Assembly: GCA_027593175.1 (NCBI GenBank)
Contig: JAQCJI010000007.1
Location: 1 to 57,883, forward strand
DNA length: 57,883 nt
From: Bacteroidota bacterium
GTDB lineage: Bacteria; Bacteroidota; Bacteroidia; Cytophagales; Cyclobacteriaceae
Reading direction: 5' to 3'
Translations under genes and position numbers: made by a program
Part shown: piece by piece, positions 36,098 through 44,935 of the stretch
How the letters are laid out: the number at the start of each line of letters is the position of its first letter
How positions within the stretch are numbered: position 1 is the first letter of the stretch
Notes under the pieces: model-generated
The model's database searches: none
Told to the model about the DNA's origin: nothing
What the model saw: only the letters and a program-made list of their open reading frames with translations

Positions 36098-37248
36098 CAA
36101 TAAAGTTTGATTTGTGCAGTAATCCAGCGCTCGGGAATCTCTCCTTGCTGCGCTTGTTGGTAATCCGAATAGCTACAAGGAACAATACTCACTCGCTCGA
36201 ATCGGCTAGCATCATTGTAAGGGATTTCCATCCACCACTTTCCACTGCGTTTACTTTTGTAGAAAACCATGGTATTGGGCTTGGGTTCCATAGAAACCAT
36301 ATATTTTAGGTAGGCAGCACTCTTAAAAGAAAGGCTATCTGTTCTACTGTAAAATCCTTCTATAAAGTACCAGATCATTACAGCCGCCGCCTGGGCAGTC
36401 TTATTATGCATATCGTCGAAATAGGGGTCATACCCATAGATCCCAAATGAGCTCAATTTTTCGTTTGCCCCTGCAAACCAACAAATCTGACTGGCCTCCT
36501 CACCCGATAGTCCAAAGGGTTGTGTATCTACTGCACCTGGCGCAAATGCAGATTGAATCGCGCACAAATCAAAGCTTACTAAATCTGCATCACGAATCAA
36601 AGGCTCAATTTCTTTGAAATTATCCCGCAGCTGTCCCAGCCGTACATTTTCAAAGTAGAGTTTCTCCAAAGCAGCTACCAAAGTAGGATCCACTAAAAAA
36701 CTTTGAAAAGCTATGTGCGTCGAAGAAAATAAGAAATTAGGCTGGTGCAGGATAATCTCTTGGGTATGTCGATCACTCTCTGGTCCTGCCTCTTCCATAT
36801 CGATTTTGGAATCCACAGTAAGTAGCGTGACCAGCTTTTTCAATTTTTGATAGGCCAGATATTGCCCATAATCAAGGTCATGTGAGCCTCCAAAAAAGAT
36901 GGGTAAAATCTGTTGCCTCATTAAATAATCCCCTACCCGACGAATATTTTGATAGGTATCATTGAGGCTTTCCCCAGAGATAAGATCCCCTAAATCCGCA
37001 ATTTGATATGGAATGGGTCCTTTTTTTAGCTTGTATAACTTCTCTCGAATTTCAGAGCTTGCCCTAGCAATGCTTTCAGATCGCTTCGCTCCCCTACTTT
37101 CTTTCAAGCCCACTAGCGCAATTTGAATGCCTTTGAGATCTGGGAAGCCATGGTAGTGAATGGATAACTGATTAAAAAGGGAATTTTCAAGGTAGCCTTT
37201 TTCTAAAAGAGCAGATTCTATAGGATCAAAAAAAGAAGAAATAGTCAT
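36097..37248 (-). CDS. Arginase/formimidoylglutamase-like protein, metal site degenerate
   Basis: 383 aa. The ureohydrolase fold is recognisable: IFFGGSHDLDYGQY (His123), LLTVDSKIDMEE (Asp146, Lys148, Asp150) and LVSFDLCAIQSAFAPG (Asp227, Cys229). In arginase the canonical motifs are GGDHS, DAHxD and SxDxD. Here the ligands for one manganese (His123, Asp146, Asp150, Asp227) remain, but the two specific to the other, His and Asp, are Lys148 and Cys229. It is therefore probably not a normal dinuclear hydrolase. It heads the coupled run that continues to murQ. Activity, if any, is unknown. Confidence 0.8.
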   Translation of the reverse strand: MTISSFFDPIESALLEKGYLENSLFNQLSIHYHGFPDLKGIQIALVGLKESRGAKRSESIARASSEIREKLYKLKKGPIPYQIADLGDLISGESLNDTYQNIRRVGDYLMRQQILPIFFGGSHDLDYGQYLAYQKLKKLVTLLTVDSKIDMEEAGPESDRHTQEIILHQPNFLFSSTHIAFQSFLVDPTLVAALEKLYFENVRLGQLRDNFKEIEPLIRDADLVSFDLCAIQSAFAPGAVDTQPFGLSGEEASQICWFAGANEKLSSFGIYGYDPYFDDMHNKTAQAAAVMIWYFIEGFYSRTDSLSFKSAAYLKYMVSMEPKPNTMVFYKSKRSGKWWMEIPYNDASRFERVSIVPCSYSDYQQAQQGEIPERWITAQIKLY

Positions 37249-37290
37249 GGAAAGTCTTTGGGTTTTTAAAACTAGTCAAAAATTATACCT

Positions 37291-37320
37291 AAAAAAAAAT
37301 CCTGCAGTTGCAGGATTTTT
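37291..37320 (-). terminator. Intrinsic terminator after nqrF
   Basis: An inverted repeat with core ATCCTGC (37299-37305) and GCAGGAT (37310-37316), flanked by an A-run on the left and a T-run on the right. Read on the minus strand it lies 10 bp after the nqrF stop and ends in a T-run, separating nqrF from the arginase-like gene. Confidence 0.82.
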
Positions 37321-37329
37321 TATATCGAC

Positions 37330-38634
37330 TTAACCACCAAAATCGTCAAATCGAATATTTTCATTTGGAATGCCAAAATCATCAAGCAATTTAAGCACCG
37401 CGGTGTTCATTAATGGAGGACCACATAGGTAGTATTCTACCTCATCTGGCTCAGGGTGATTTTTGAGGTAATTTTCAAATAATACCTGATGGATGAATCC
37501 TACATAACCATCTGCTTCCCGATCTTCCAGAGAGGTTTTAATCTTCCAATTATCCTCTGGAAGTGGTTCAGAAAGACCTACGTGAAAGTTGAAATTCTCA
37601 AATTCCTTTTCGATTTCTCTGAAGTGAGGTACATAGAAGAGTTCTTTCTTCGAACGACCCCCATACCAATAGGAAACCTTTCGAGACGTTTTTTCAGTAT
37701 GGAACAAATGAAATATCTGCGCTCGTAGCGGAGCCATACCTGCGCCACCTCCGATATAGATCATTTCCCTTTGGGTTGGATTGATATGGAATTCTCCAAA
37801 AGGTCCTGAGATCATCACTTTATCTCCTGGCTTGCATCCAAATACGTAAGAGGAGCAGACCCCAGGATTGACATCCATCCAACGGTTGTTTGCTCGGTCC
37901 CAAGGCGGAGTTGCAATACGAATCGTTAACATCACGATATTGCCTTCAGCAGGGTGATTGGCCATGGAATACGCTCGAAACAAAGGCTCATCGTTTTTCA
38001 TTACCAAGTTCCACAGTCCGAATTTATCCCAATCGCTTTTGTATACATCGGCAGGGTGGCCCAACTCAGGATGAGGAATGATGTCCATGTCCTTGAAGTT
38101 GACTTTGATTGTTGGAACATCCACCTGGATATATCCACCTGCTTCAAAGTGAAGGATTTCCCCCTCAGGAAGTTTTACTTTAAATTCTTTAATAAACGTG
38201 GAAACATTGTAGTTGGAGATTACCTCACACTCCCACTTTTTGATACCGAAGATTTCTTCAGGAACACGGATTTTCATATCCTGCTTAACTTTCACTTGGC
38301 AAGCCAAACGAATATGTCCCTGCTGCTCCGCACGACTCAAGTGGCCAACTTCCGTAGGCAATACATCCCCACCTCCATCGTCCACGATGCACTTGCACAT
38401 CGCACAGGTACCCCCTCCACCACAGGCAGAAGGAAGAAAGATTTTTTGATTACCTAAGGTGGAAAGCAAGCTAGACCCCGCAGAGGCAATAATTGGGTTG
38501 CTTTCGTCCCCGTTGATGATAATCTTTACATCTCCAGAATTCACCAGTTTAGACTGGGCAAAAAGGAGGATAAATACCAGTAGCAGAATGATCGCAGTAA
38601 ACGCTACAATGGAAGTAATAATTACAGAACCCAT
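37330..38634 (-). CDS. nqrF: NqrF, Na+-translocating NADH:quinone reductase subunit F
   Basis: 434 aa. One N-terminal membrane helix (about residues 5-27) precedes a 2Fe-2S ferredoxin domain (about 35-125) with [14 protein letters not shown] and the fourth cysteine in LACQVK. A ferredoxin-NADP reductase module follows, with RAYSMAN for [17 protein letters not shown] for NADH, and terminal [10 protein letters not shown]. NqrF takes electrons from NADH into the Nqr complex. No nqrA-E genes are beside it; accD is upstream and an arginase-like gene downstream. A good promoter and terminator bracket it as a single gene. Confidence 0.92.
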   Translation of the reverse strand: MGSVIITSIVAFTAIILLLVFILLFAQSKLVNSGDVKIIINGDESNPIIASAGSSLLSTLGNQKIFLPSACGGGGTCAMCKCIVDDGGGDVLPTEVGHLSRAEQQGHIRLACQVKVKQDMKIRVPEEIFGIKKWECEVISNYNVSTFIKEFKVKLPEGEILHFEAGGYIQVDVPTIKVNFKDMDIIPHPELGHPADVYKSDWDKFGLWNLVMKNDEPLFRAYSMANHPAEGNIVMLTIRIATPPWDRANNRWMDVNPGVCSSYVFGCKPGDKVMISGPFGEFHINPTQREMIYIGGGAGMAPLRAQIFHLFHTEKTSRKVSYWYGGRSKKELFYVPHFREIEKEFENFNFHVGLSEPLPEDNWKIKTSLEDREADGYVGFIHQVLFENYLKNHPEPDEVEYYLCGPPLMNTAVLKLLDDFGIPNENIRFDDFGG

Positions 38635-38683
38635 GAAATCTTATTTTTTTCTTTTTCGTAGGAAAACCCCGTTTTTGGGAGTA

Positions 38684-38717
38684 CAAATATATTTATTAAT
38701 CAGGAATGGACGCCAAA
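38684..38717 (-). promoter_or_regulatory. Bacteroidota-type promoter of nqrF
   Basis: On the minus strand: TTTG (38717-38714), a 22-bp spacer, then TATATTTG (38691-38684), followed by the nqrF ATG 50 bp further. It matches the TTTG / TAnnTTTG consensus. Predicted by eye only. Confidence 0.55.
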
Positions 38718-38770
38718 GATGAACGCAAATTTGGAGGTGATTTCTGACTTCTTACTTGTATTCTAACTGA

Positions 38771-39613
38771 TTAATTACTCAATAGTTTGAGCAAAGTACT
38801 CAGCTTTAATTTCAACAGTCGTCTATCGACAATGAAATCAAGAAAACCGTGTTCCAACACAAATTCGGAACTCTGAAATCCTTTGGGTAAATCTTTGCCG
38901 ATAGTCTCTCGAATTACGCGTGGGCCAGCAAATCCAATCAAGGCTCCTGGTTCAGCAATGTTGAAATCGCCCAACATGGCATAAGATGCAGTGACCCCAC
39001 CTGTAGTAGGGTCGGTAAGTAGGGAGATGTAGGGGATTCCTGCTTTCTCCAGTAGGGTCAGTTTGGCAGAGGTCTTTGCCATTTGCATCAAGGAAAATCC
39101 TGCTTCCATCATTCGCGCCCCTCCTGATTTGGAAATCATTAGGAATGGAATTTTATGCTTCGTGGCATGGTCTATCGCTCGGGCAATTTTTTCTCCTACT
39201 ACCGAACCCATAGAACCTCCAATAAAGTTAAAATCCATGCTTGCGATTACTAGCTCTAAGCCGTTCATTTTGCCATAGGCTACTCTCACGGCATCGTTTA
39301 ATTCGGATTTGCTGATGGTAGCCTCAATTCTAGATGCATAGGATTTGGTATCCACAAAATTCAAAGGATCTCCCGACTTCATCCCCTCGTCTAATTCGGT
39401 AAAGGTATTGTTATCAAAAAGTATTTCGAAATATTCCTTTGAACCAATTTTTACGTGAAAATCATCATTTGGGGATACATAGGCATTATTTTTCAATTCA
39501 CGGGTATGAACGATTATACCGTTAGGGGTCTTAAACCACAGACCATCAGGTGCATCTTTTTTTTCCGCAGTGGACGTTTTAATTCCTTTGTCAGTTCTCT
39601 TAAACCAAGCCAT
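38771..39613 (-). CDS. accD: Acetyl-CoA carboxylase carboxyltransferase subunit beta
   Basis: 280 aa. The beta-subunit pattern is clear: [100 protein letters not shown]. With AccA it moves the carboxyl group from biotin to acetyl-CoA for fatty-acid synthesis. The N-terminal zinc ribbon is altered: where E. coli AccD has two CxxC pairs, this protein has Thr29/Gly32 and Ser47/Asp50, so no zinc would bind. No accA is nearby. Confidence 0.93.
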   Translation of the reverse strand: MAWFKRTDKGIKTSTAEKKDAPDGLWFKTPNGIIVHTRELKNNAYVSPNDDFHVKIGSKEYFEILFDNNTFTELDEGMKSGDPLNFVDTKSYASRIEATISKSELNDAVRVAYGKMNGLELVIASMDFNFIGGSMGSVVGEKIARAIDHATKHKIPFLMISKSGGARMMEAGFSLMQMAKTSAKLTLLEKAGIPYISLLTDPTTGGVTASYAMLGDFNIAEPGALIGFAGPRVIRETIGKDLPKGFQSSEFVLEHGFLDFIVDRRLLKLKLSTLLKLLSN

Positions 39614-39807
39614 TTAACTAGTTTGAATGTTCTTACGTCACAAAGGTGACAAATTTAGTTTGAAACTCTCATAATTAAAATTTTCTTGGCAACTCCAGTT
39701 TAGAACGAATGCACCATTGATCGAAATTCACTTTTTCTAGGGATTATTTTTTAGTACTTTGAATTTGGTTAATATCCCTCTTCTTACCCACGAACCAGCA
39801 AATAACC

Positions 39808-41442
39808 ATGAGTCTGTCCTTAATCTTACTGATTTCAGCAATTATCCTTTTACTTGCCTATCGGATTTATGGTAAATATGTATACAACAAATTTGGGCTC
39901 AATGATAACCGAAAGGCCCCTTCGCATACCCATCGGGATGGCATAGATTACGAGCCAAGCAAGCCAATTGTAGTGCTCGGCCACCACTTTGCCTCTATAG
40001 CGGGAGCAGGGCCCATTGTGGGGCCAATCATCGCAGTCACTTTTGGTTGGGTCCCAGCGGTGATCTGGATTTTGGTAGGAGGGATTTTCTTTGGTGCCGT
40101 CCATGATTTGGGAAGTATGGCTGCCTCCCTCCGAACTGAAGGAAAATCCATCGGTGTAATTATTCGTAATCAAATCGGGATTAGGGGCAAACAACTATTT
40201 ATTCTCTTCAGTTTTTCCACGCTCATCCTAGTCATCGGAGTCTTTTCAGACATCATCGCAAAAACCTTTGTGGCCAATCCAGGGGTGGGCTCTGCCTCCA
40301 TTCTTTTTATTTTCTTGGCCATCGCTTTTGGATTTGCCAATAAATTGCTGGGCAATAAAACCATAAGCTTTGTACTAATTACCATCGTTGGAGTAGTACT
40401 AATGTACTACTTTGTCTACCTAGGAACCCAGATCCCCTTAGCTTTAACCTACCCCATTTGGGTCGGAGGTTTATTGGTATATGCCTTCATTGCTTCTGTT
40501 ACGCCCGTATCCTTGTTGCTGCAGCCTCGAGATTACCTGAACAGCTTCTTGCTCTATGGCTTAATGATTACCGCAGTGGCTGGGGTTTTCGTTGCAAACC
40601 CTACCATTAAGATGAGTACAGAAGTAAACCTTTCTAGCGAAAGTTTGGGTTACTTCTTCCCTGTTTTGTTTGTAACCATCGCTTGTGGAGCCATTTCTGG
40701 ATTTCACTCCTTGGTAGCTTCTGGTACGACCTCCAAGCAGTTGGACAAGGAAAGTGATGCCAAGCTAGTAGGCTTTGGAGGAATGCTTATCGAATCCTTT
40801 CTAGCCATCATTTCTGTTGGGGCCGTTGTAATCCTGAGTAAGCAAGAATATACTGAGCGCCTTGGTGTAGAAGGACCAGTTGCTCTTTTTTCTACTGGTC
40901 TAGGAGGAATGATTGCTAGTTTGGGTTTACCCGAAACCTTTGCCGTAGGATTTGTGGCCTTGACGGTTTCCGCATTTGCACTGACTACCCTAGATACCTG
41001 CACCCGATTGGCTCGATTTACCTTGAAGGAATACTTTGAAGATATGCCGCAGCCTGCTGCACAAGTGATTGCCAAAAATCGCTACCTATCTACGACCATA
41101 GTCGTCATCCTCTCCGTGCTTTTACTGGCATCAGGAGAGTTTGAAAAGCTATGGCCCATCTTCGGATCTGCCAACCAGCTCCTAGCAGCCCTCGCCTTGC
41201 TAACCATCGGCGTATGGCTAATTAAAAAGAATATCTCCGCTACCTTTGTGACCATCCCCATGTTTTTCATGTTTACGGTTACCCTTGCTTCATTGGGATT
41301 ATTTGCATGGAAAAACTTCCAAGATGAGGGCTATATTCTTGCAGGCATTGCCTCCATTTTGTTTGTGCTGGCCATAGCATTAATTCTTTTGGCCATCCGA
41401 AGTCTAAAAAAAGAGGTCAAAGCACCTAAAGACCCGCATTGA
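39808..41442 (+). CDS. Carbon starvation protein CstA-family transporter
   Basis: 544 aa with about 14-16 membrane helices. The CstA pattern includes YEPSKPIVVLGHHFASIAGAGPIVGPIIA, GAVHDLGSMAASLRTEGKSIG, SGFHSLVASGTTSKQL and LTTLDTCTRLARF. CstA proteins take up peptides or pyruvate under carbon limitation (family knowledge); which substrate applies here is unknown. It is a lone gene. No convincing intrinsic terminator follows; a CCTCG/CGAGG pair around 41441-41480 has no T-run. Confidence 0.88.
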   Translation: MSLSLILLISAIILLLAYRIYGKYVYNKFGLNDNRKAPSHTHRDGIDYEPSKPIVVLGHHFASIAGAGPIVGPIIAVTFGWVPAVIWILVGGIFFGAVHDLGSMAASLRTEGKSIGVIIRNQIGIRGKQLFILFSFSTLILVIGVFSDIIAKTFVANPGVGSASILFIFLAIAFGFANKLLGNKTISFVLITIVGVVLMYYFVYLGTQIPLALTYPIWVGGLLVYAFIASVTPVSLLLQPRDYLNSFLLYGLMITAVAGVFVANPTIKMSTEVNLSSESLGYFFPVLFVTIACGAISGFHSLVASGTTSKQLDKESDAKLVGFGGMLIESFLAIISVGAVVILSKQEYTERLGVEGPVALFSTGLGGMIASLGLPETFAVGFVALTVSAFALTTLDTCTRLARFTLKEYFEDMPQPAAQVIAKNRYLSTTIVVILSVLLLASGEFEKLWPIFGSANQLLAALALLTIGVWLIKKNISATFVTIPMFFMFTVTLASLGLFAWKNFQDEGYILAGIASILFVLAIALILLAIRSLKKEVKAPKDPH

Positions 41443-41484
41443 CCTCGTTAATTCATTATTGCTTTAGTTCAAAAGGCGAGGAAA

Positions 41485-41763
41485 CTAGCTTGGGTATTCG
41501 CTAAGCAAGTCCAAAATTGATGAGGTAATCTGCAAAAGCAGCATCTCCATGTCGGTCGCTTGAAATTCCTCTTGATTGGCCAAGTAAGGAGCATTCAAGG
41601 GTATTTCAAGAATTTGCTCTTCCAGCTGTACTTGCTGCTCCCCATAGATTTGATCCATCCAATTTCGCTCTAGGGATACATTGGCGGAGAGGTACACCGC
41701 ATAGTGTCCAAAGTGAAAGAAGACAAAGCAAAAAAGGAGCGCTATGGCAACTGCGTTTTTCAA
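41485..41763 (-). CDS. Small hypothetical protein with N-terminal signal or membrane helix
   Basis: 92 aa, not recognised. It must start at the TTG at 41763, since a stop lies five codons upstream. A hydrophobic N-terminus (VAIALLFCFVFFHFGHYAVYL) is followed by an acidic, glutamine-rich tail. It may be a small envelope protein. It sits between the convergent cstA gene and another small ORF on the same strand. Codon use looks ordinary, but reality of the gene is uncertain. Confidence 0.42.
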   Translation of the reverse strand: MKNAVAIALLFCFVFFHFGHYAVYLSANVSLERNWMDQIYGEQQVQLEEQILEIPLNAPYLANQEEFQATDMEMLLLQITSSILDLLSEYPS

Positions 41764-41843
41764 TTCGGAGATTGTTTAACCAAAAATTGAAAGAAATGCG
41801 GTGAAAAACAATGCTAGGCCACAAGTTTCTCCCTAAAGGAGTC

Positions 41844-42038
41844 CTACCCAATAATCTGACACACAAAACTCAATCCCAAAAAGATTAGCGTGACAGTACC
41901 ATAAAACTGAATGACCTTCAGTCGATTAAATCGGGCCATAAACCAGAGTACCAGCACTGGGCGAACTAACCCTATGGTCAACAAGGCAGCAGCACACAAC
42001 GCTAAGCCTAGAAAAAGTAGATGAAGTCCTTCTAGCAT
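41844..42038 (-). CDS. Small two-helix membrane protein, hypothetical
   Basis: 64 aa from an ATG. Two membrane helices (LLFLGLALCAAALLTIGLV and IQFYGTVTLIFLGLSFVCQ) are joined by a basic loop, RPVLVLWFMARFNRLKV. The pattern GLxRPxxVLxWxxxxxRxKVxxxYG resembles small conserved membrane proteins I have seen in other bacteria, but I cannot name a family. It lies directly downstream of the infB terminator, on the same strand, 80 bp ahead of the other small ORF. Confidence 0.5.
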   Translation of the reverse strand: MLEGLHLLFLGLALCAAALLTIGLVRPVLVLWFMARFNRLKVIQFYGTVTLIFLGLSFVCQIIG

Positions 42039-42051
42039 GCCCTAAAACTAA

Positions 42052-42079
42052 AAAAGGAATGGTGATTGCCATTCCTTTT
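42052..42079 (-). terminator. Intrinsic terminator of the rimP-nusA-infB operon
   Basis: AAAAGGAATGG at 42052-42062 pairs perfectly with CCATTCCTTTT at 42069-42079 around a 6-nt loop. On the minus strand it lies about 20 bp after the infB stop and ends in a T-run. Confidence 0.87.
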
Positions 42080-42099
42080 AGAGTACTCTTTTTTCAATC

Positions 42100-44874
42100 T
42101 TATTTCTTAATCTTGATTTCTTGCATTTCATATCCTTCAATGGTATCGTCGATTTCGATATTGTTGTAGTTTTTGATAGAAATACCACACTCGTAACCAG
42201 CTTTAACCTCAGAAACATCATCCTTGAAGCGCTTTAGCTGATCGATCTCACCTTCATAGATAACAATACCGGCTCGAATGATACGGATTTTATTTTTTCT
42301 AGTAATAAATCCATCCGTGACATAAGATCCTGCAACCGTACCCACTTTCGTGATTTTAAACACTTCACGAACGGTGATATTACCCGTAATAACTTCTTCA
42401 TATTCTGGCTCCAACATTCCTTCGATCGCATCTTTGATTTGATTGATCGCATCATAAATGATGGAATAGTGGCGGATCTCAATCTCTTCTTGTTCTGCTA
42501 GCTTTTTCGCATTGGAAGACGGACGAACCTGGAATCCAATGATAATCGCATCCGCGGCTGAAGCTAGAAGTACATCCGATTCGGAAATCTGACCCACCCC
42601 TTTGTGTATGATGCTTACCTTCACCTCATCCTTAGAAAGCTTGAGCAAGGAATCAGAAAGTGCTTCGACCGAACCGTCCACGTCACCTTTGATAATGATG
42701 TTGAGTTCCTTGAAACTTCCGATAGCCAGTCGACGACCGATTTCGTCCAAGGTAATGTGCTTTTTGGTACGCAAGCTTTGTTCGCGCTGGATTTGCTCTC
42801 TAGAATTTGCAATCTCTCTAGCCTCCCGTTCTGTATCGAATACCTTGATGGTATCTCCTGCCTGAGGAGCACCACCCAATCCCAATACCTGAACTGGAGT
42901 AGAAGGACCTGCTTCTTTCAATTTTTTTCCTTTGTGGTCAAACATCGCTTTCACACGACCGTAATGCTGTCCAGCGAGCATGACATCTCCAATTCTCAGG
43001 GTCCCTGCCTGTACCATTATGGTGGATACATACCCTCTACCCTTATCTAAGGAGGCTTCAATTACAGACCCTAACGCATTTTTGTCTGGATTCGCTTTCA
43101 ATTCCAAGATTTCCGATTCAAGCAATACTTTTTCAAGAAGTTCATCTACACCTTGCCCTGTCTTCGCTGAAATTTCTTGAGACTGGTATTTTCCGCCCCA
43201 ATCTTCAACCAATAGGTTCATATTGGCTAACTCTTCCTTGATTTTCTCAGGGCGAGCATTGGGTTTATCCATCTTATTGATGGCAAAAATCATGGGTACA
43301 CCAGCTACTTGAGCATGGTTGATGGCTTCCTTGGTTTGAGGCATGATGCTATCATCCGCAGCAATCACAATGATTGCCACGTCTGTGATTTTGGCACCGC
43401 GCGCTCTCATCGCGGTAAAGGCCTCATGACCTGGGGTATCTAGGAAGGCAATTTTATTTCCGTTCTTGGTAATTACATCGTATGCTCCTATGTGCTGAGT
43501 AATCCCTCCAGCTTCTGCTGCAGTCACTTTAGACATACGAATAAAATCTAGCAAAGAGGTTTTACCGTGATCGACATGTCCCATGATGGTGACAATTGGC
43601 GCTCTTTCTTCGAGTTCCTCATCGGTATCTGGTACCTCTTCTTCCATCTCATCTTCGATGGATTTGGTGAATTCAACGTCAAACCCAAACTCATCAGCAA
43701 TGATAGTGATAGCTTCTGCATCTAGCCGTTGGTTGATGGATACAAACATCCCTAGAGACAAGCATGCAGATATAATTTGGTTGACCGAAACATCTAAAAG
43801 TGATGCCAAGTCATTGGCAGAAATAAATTCGGTCACTTTCAAGATTTTTACCTCATCGCCATCGGTTTCTACATTGAGGTCACGTTCGGCACGTTTGTCG
43901 CGTTTAGATTTGGTTTTTCCACCTGGCTTATTGCCTTGAAGCCTAGCAAGGGTTTGCTTGATTTGATCTTGGATTTCCTTTGGGGTTGGCTCCGCCTTTT
44001 GAATACGCTGCTGCGGGCTGCCGCCTGCTGGACGTGGCTGACCAGATCTATTTGGCTGGATAGGTCTTCCACTTCTTTGGTCCTGAGGACGATTTGGTGC
44101 ACCTGGAACTTGTCTTGCAGGATTTGGTGCACCTGGCTTGCTGTCAATACGTTTTCTAGGACGTTTCTTATCTTTCCCTCTCTCATCGGAAGAAGCTACA
44201 GGCCCTCCTTTTTTCTTAGTTTTATCTGAGGGAAGCTCAATTTTACCGAGTACAGTAAGTCCTTTAAGAGAATCTGCTTTTGCAGAGATAATTTTATCTG
44301 GAGCCCCTGCCACTGCTTGGTTTAAGCTTGGCACTTCAACTACCGTAGGCGCAGGGGAAGGAACAGAGGCAAGGAGAGTTGGAACTGAATCAGAAACCGA
44401 ATCTGGCTTTTTTTCTTCTTGCTTAGGTGCTGGACTTGGTTTCGATTGAGGGGTCGGCAGCGGTTTTGCTGGCTTTTTGTCAAGGTCCACCTTGCCTAAA
44501 ATGCGAATTCCCTCCAATTTAGGTACTTCAGGAGCTGCTTTTTCTACAACTGGCTCTGGAGCTTTAACAACAGGGGTAGAGGAAATTTTTAGCTCAGGAA
44601 TAGGCTCTACGGCTTTTTCCTGCTTCGGCAGATCCTGCTCCGATGCTACAGGCTCATGACGCTTTCCGATGGAAAGGTGAGAGGCCTCTTCTTTTTCAAG
44701 AGCAAAGGACTTGAATTCCTTTTCTAACATGGACACTTGGTCCAAAGTGATTTTAGAATTAGGATTATTCTCCACCTCATAGCCCTTTTTAGCCAAGGAC
44801 TCAACAATGGTTGACGTACCCACGTTGAGTTTTCTGGCTATCTGGCCTAATCGCATCATTTTTTCTTCTGACAT
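42100..44874 (-). CDS. infB: Translation initiation factor IF-2
   Basis: 924 aa from the ATG at 44874. IF2_N-type motif [25 protein letters not shown] at the start, then a long low-complexity Pro/Lys/Ala/Ser-rich linker (about residues 70-330), a second N-domain, and the GTPase core from about 425: [41 protein letters not shown]. Domains II-IV end in [28 protein letters not shown]. It brings initiator tRNA to the 30S subunit. It is the last gene of the rimP-nusA-infB operon. Confidence 0.95.
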   Translation of the reverse strand: MSEEKMMRLGQIARKLNVGTSTIVESLAKKGYEVENNPNSKITLDQVSMLEKEFKSFALEKEEASHLSIGKRHEPVASEQDLPKQEKAVEPIPELKISSTPVVKAPEPVVEKAAPEVPKLEGIRILGKVDLDKKPAKPLPTPQSKPSPAPKQEEKKPDSVSDSVPTLLASVPSPAPTVVEVPSLNQAVAGAPDKIISAKADSLKGLTVLGKIELPSDKTKKKGGPVASSDERGKDKKRPRKRIDSKPGAPNPARQVPGAPNRPQDQRSGRPIQPNRSGQPRPAGGSPQQRIQKAEPTPKEIQDQIKQTLARLQGNKPGGKTKSKRDKRAERDLNVETDGDEVKILKVTEFISANDLASLLDVSVNQIISACLSLGMFVSINQRLDAEAITIIADEFGFDVEFTKSIEDEMEEEVPDTDEELEERAPIVTIMGHVDHGKTSLLDFIRMSKVTAAEAGGITQHIGAYDVITKNGNKIAFLDTPGHEAFTAMRARGAKITDVAIIVIAADDSIMPQTKEAINHAQVAGVPMIFAINKMDKPNARPEKIKEELANMNLLVEDWGGKYQSQEISAKTGQGVDELLEKVLLESEILELKANPDKNALGSVIEASLDKGRGYVSTIMVQAGTLRIGDVMLAGQHYGRVKAMFDHKGKKLKEAGPSTPVQVLGLGGAPQAGDTIKVFDTEREAREIANSREQIQREQSLRTKKHITLDEIGRRLAIGSFKELNIIIKGDVDGSVEALSDSLLKLSKDEVKVSIIHKGVGQISESDVLLASAADAIIIGFQVRPSSNAKKLAEQEEIEIRHYSIIYDAINQIKDAIEGMLEPEYEEVITGNITVREVFKITKVGTVAGSYVTDGFITRKNKIRIIRAGIVIYEGEIDQLKRFKDDVSEVKAGYECGISIKNYNNIEIDDTIEGYEMQEIKIKK

Positions 44875-44935
44875 AAGCAAAAACCTCTTTCGAAATCTTA
44901 AGTAAAATTAAGTTAATCCTCGGGGTTAAAGCCCC

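Noticed and set aside
39650..39657. accD promoter at the minus-strand TAAATTTG
   Set aside because: A -7 box alone; the nearest TTG on the minus strand is 32 bp away, outside normal spacing.
41441..41480. Terminator after cstA (CCTCG ... CGAGG)
   Set aside because: The loop is about 30 nt and no T-run follows, so the pairing is likely chance.
42602..44229. Open frames opposite infB (42604-43050, 43583-43939, 43936-44229 plus strand)
   Set aside because: They lie wholly within IF-2, show Ser-rich composition expected from the complement of IF-2 codons, and have no recognisable motif or promoter.
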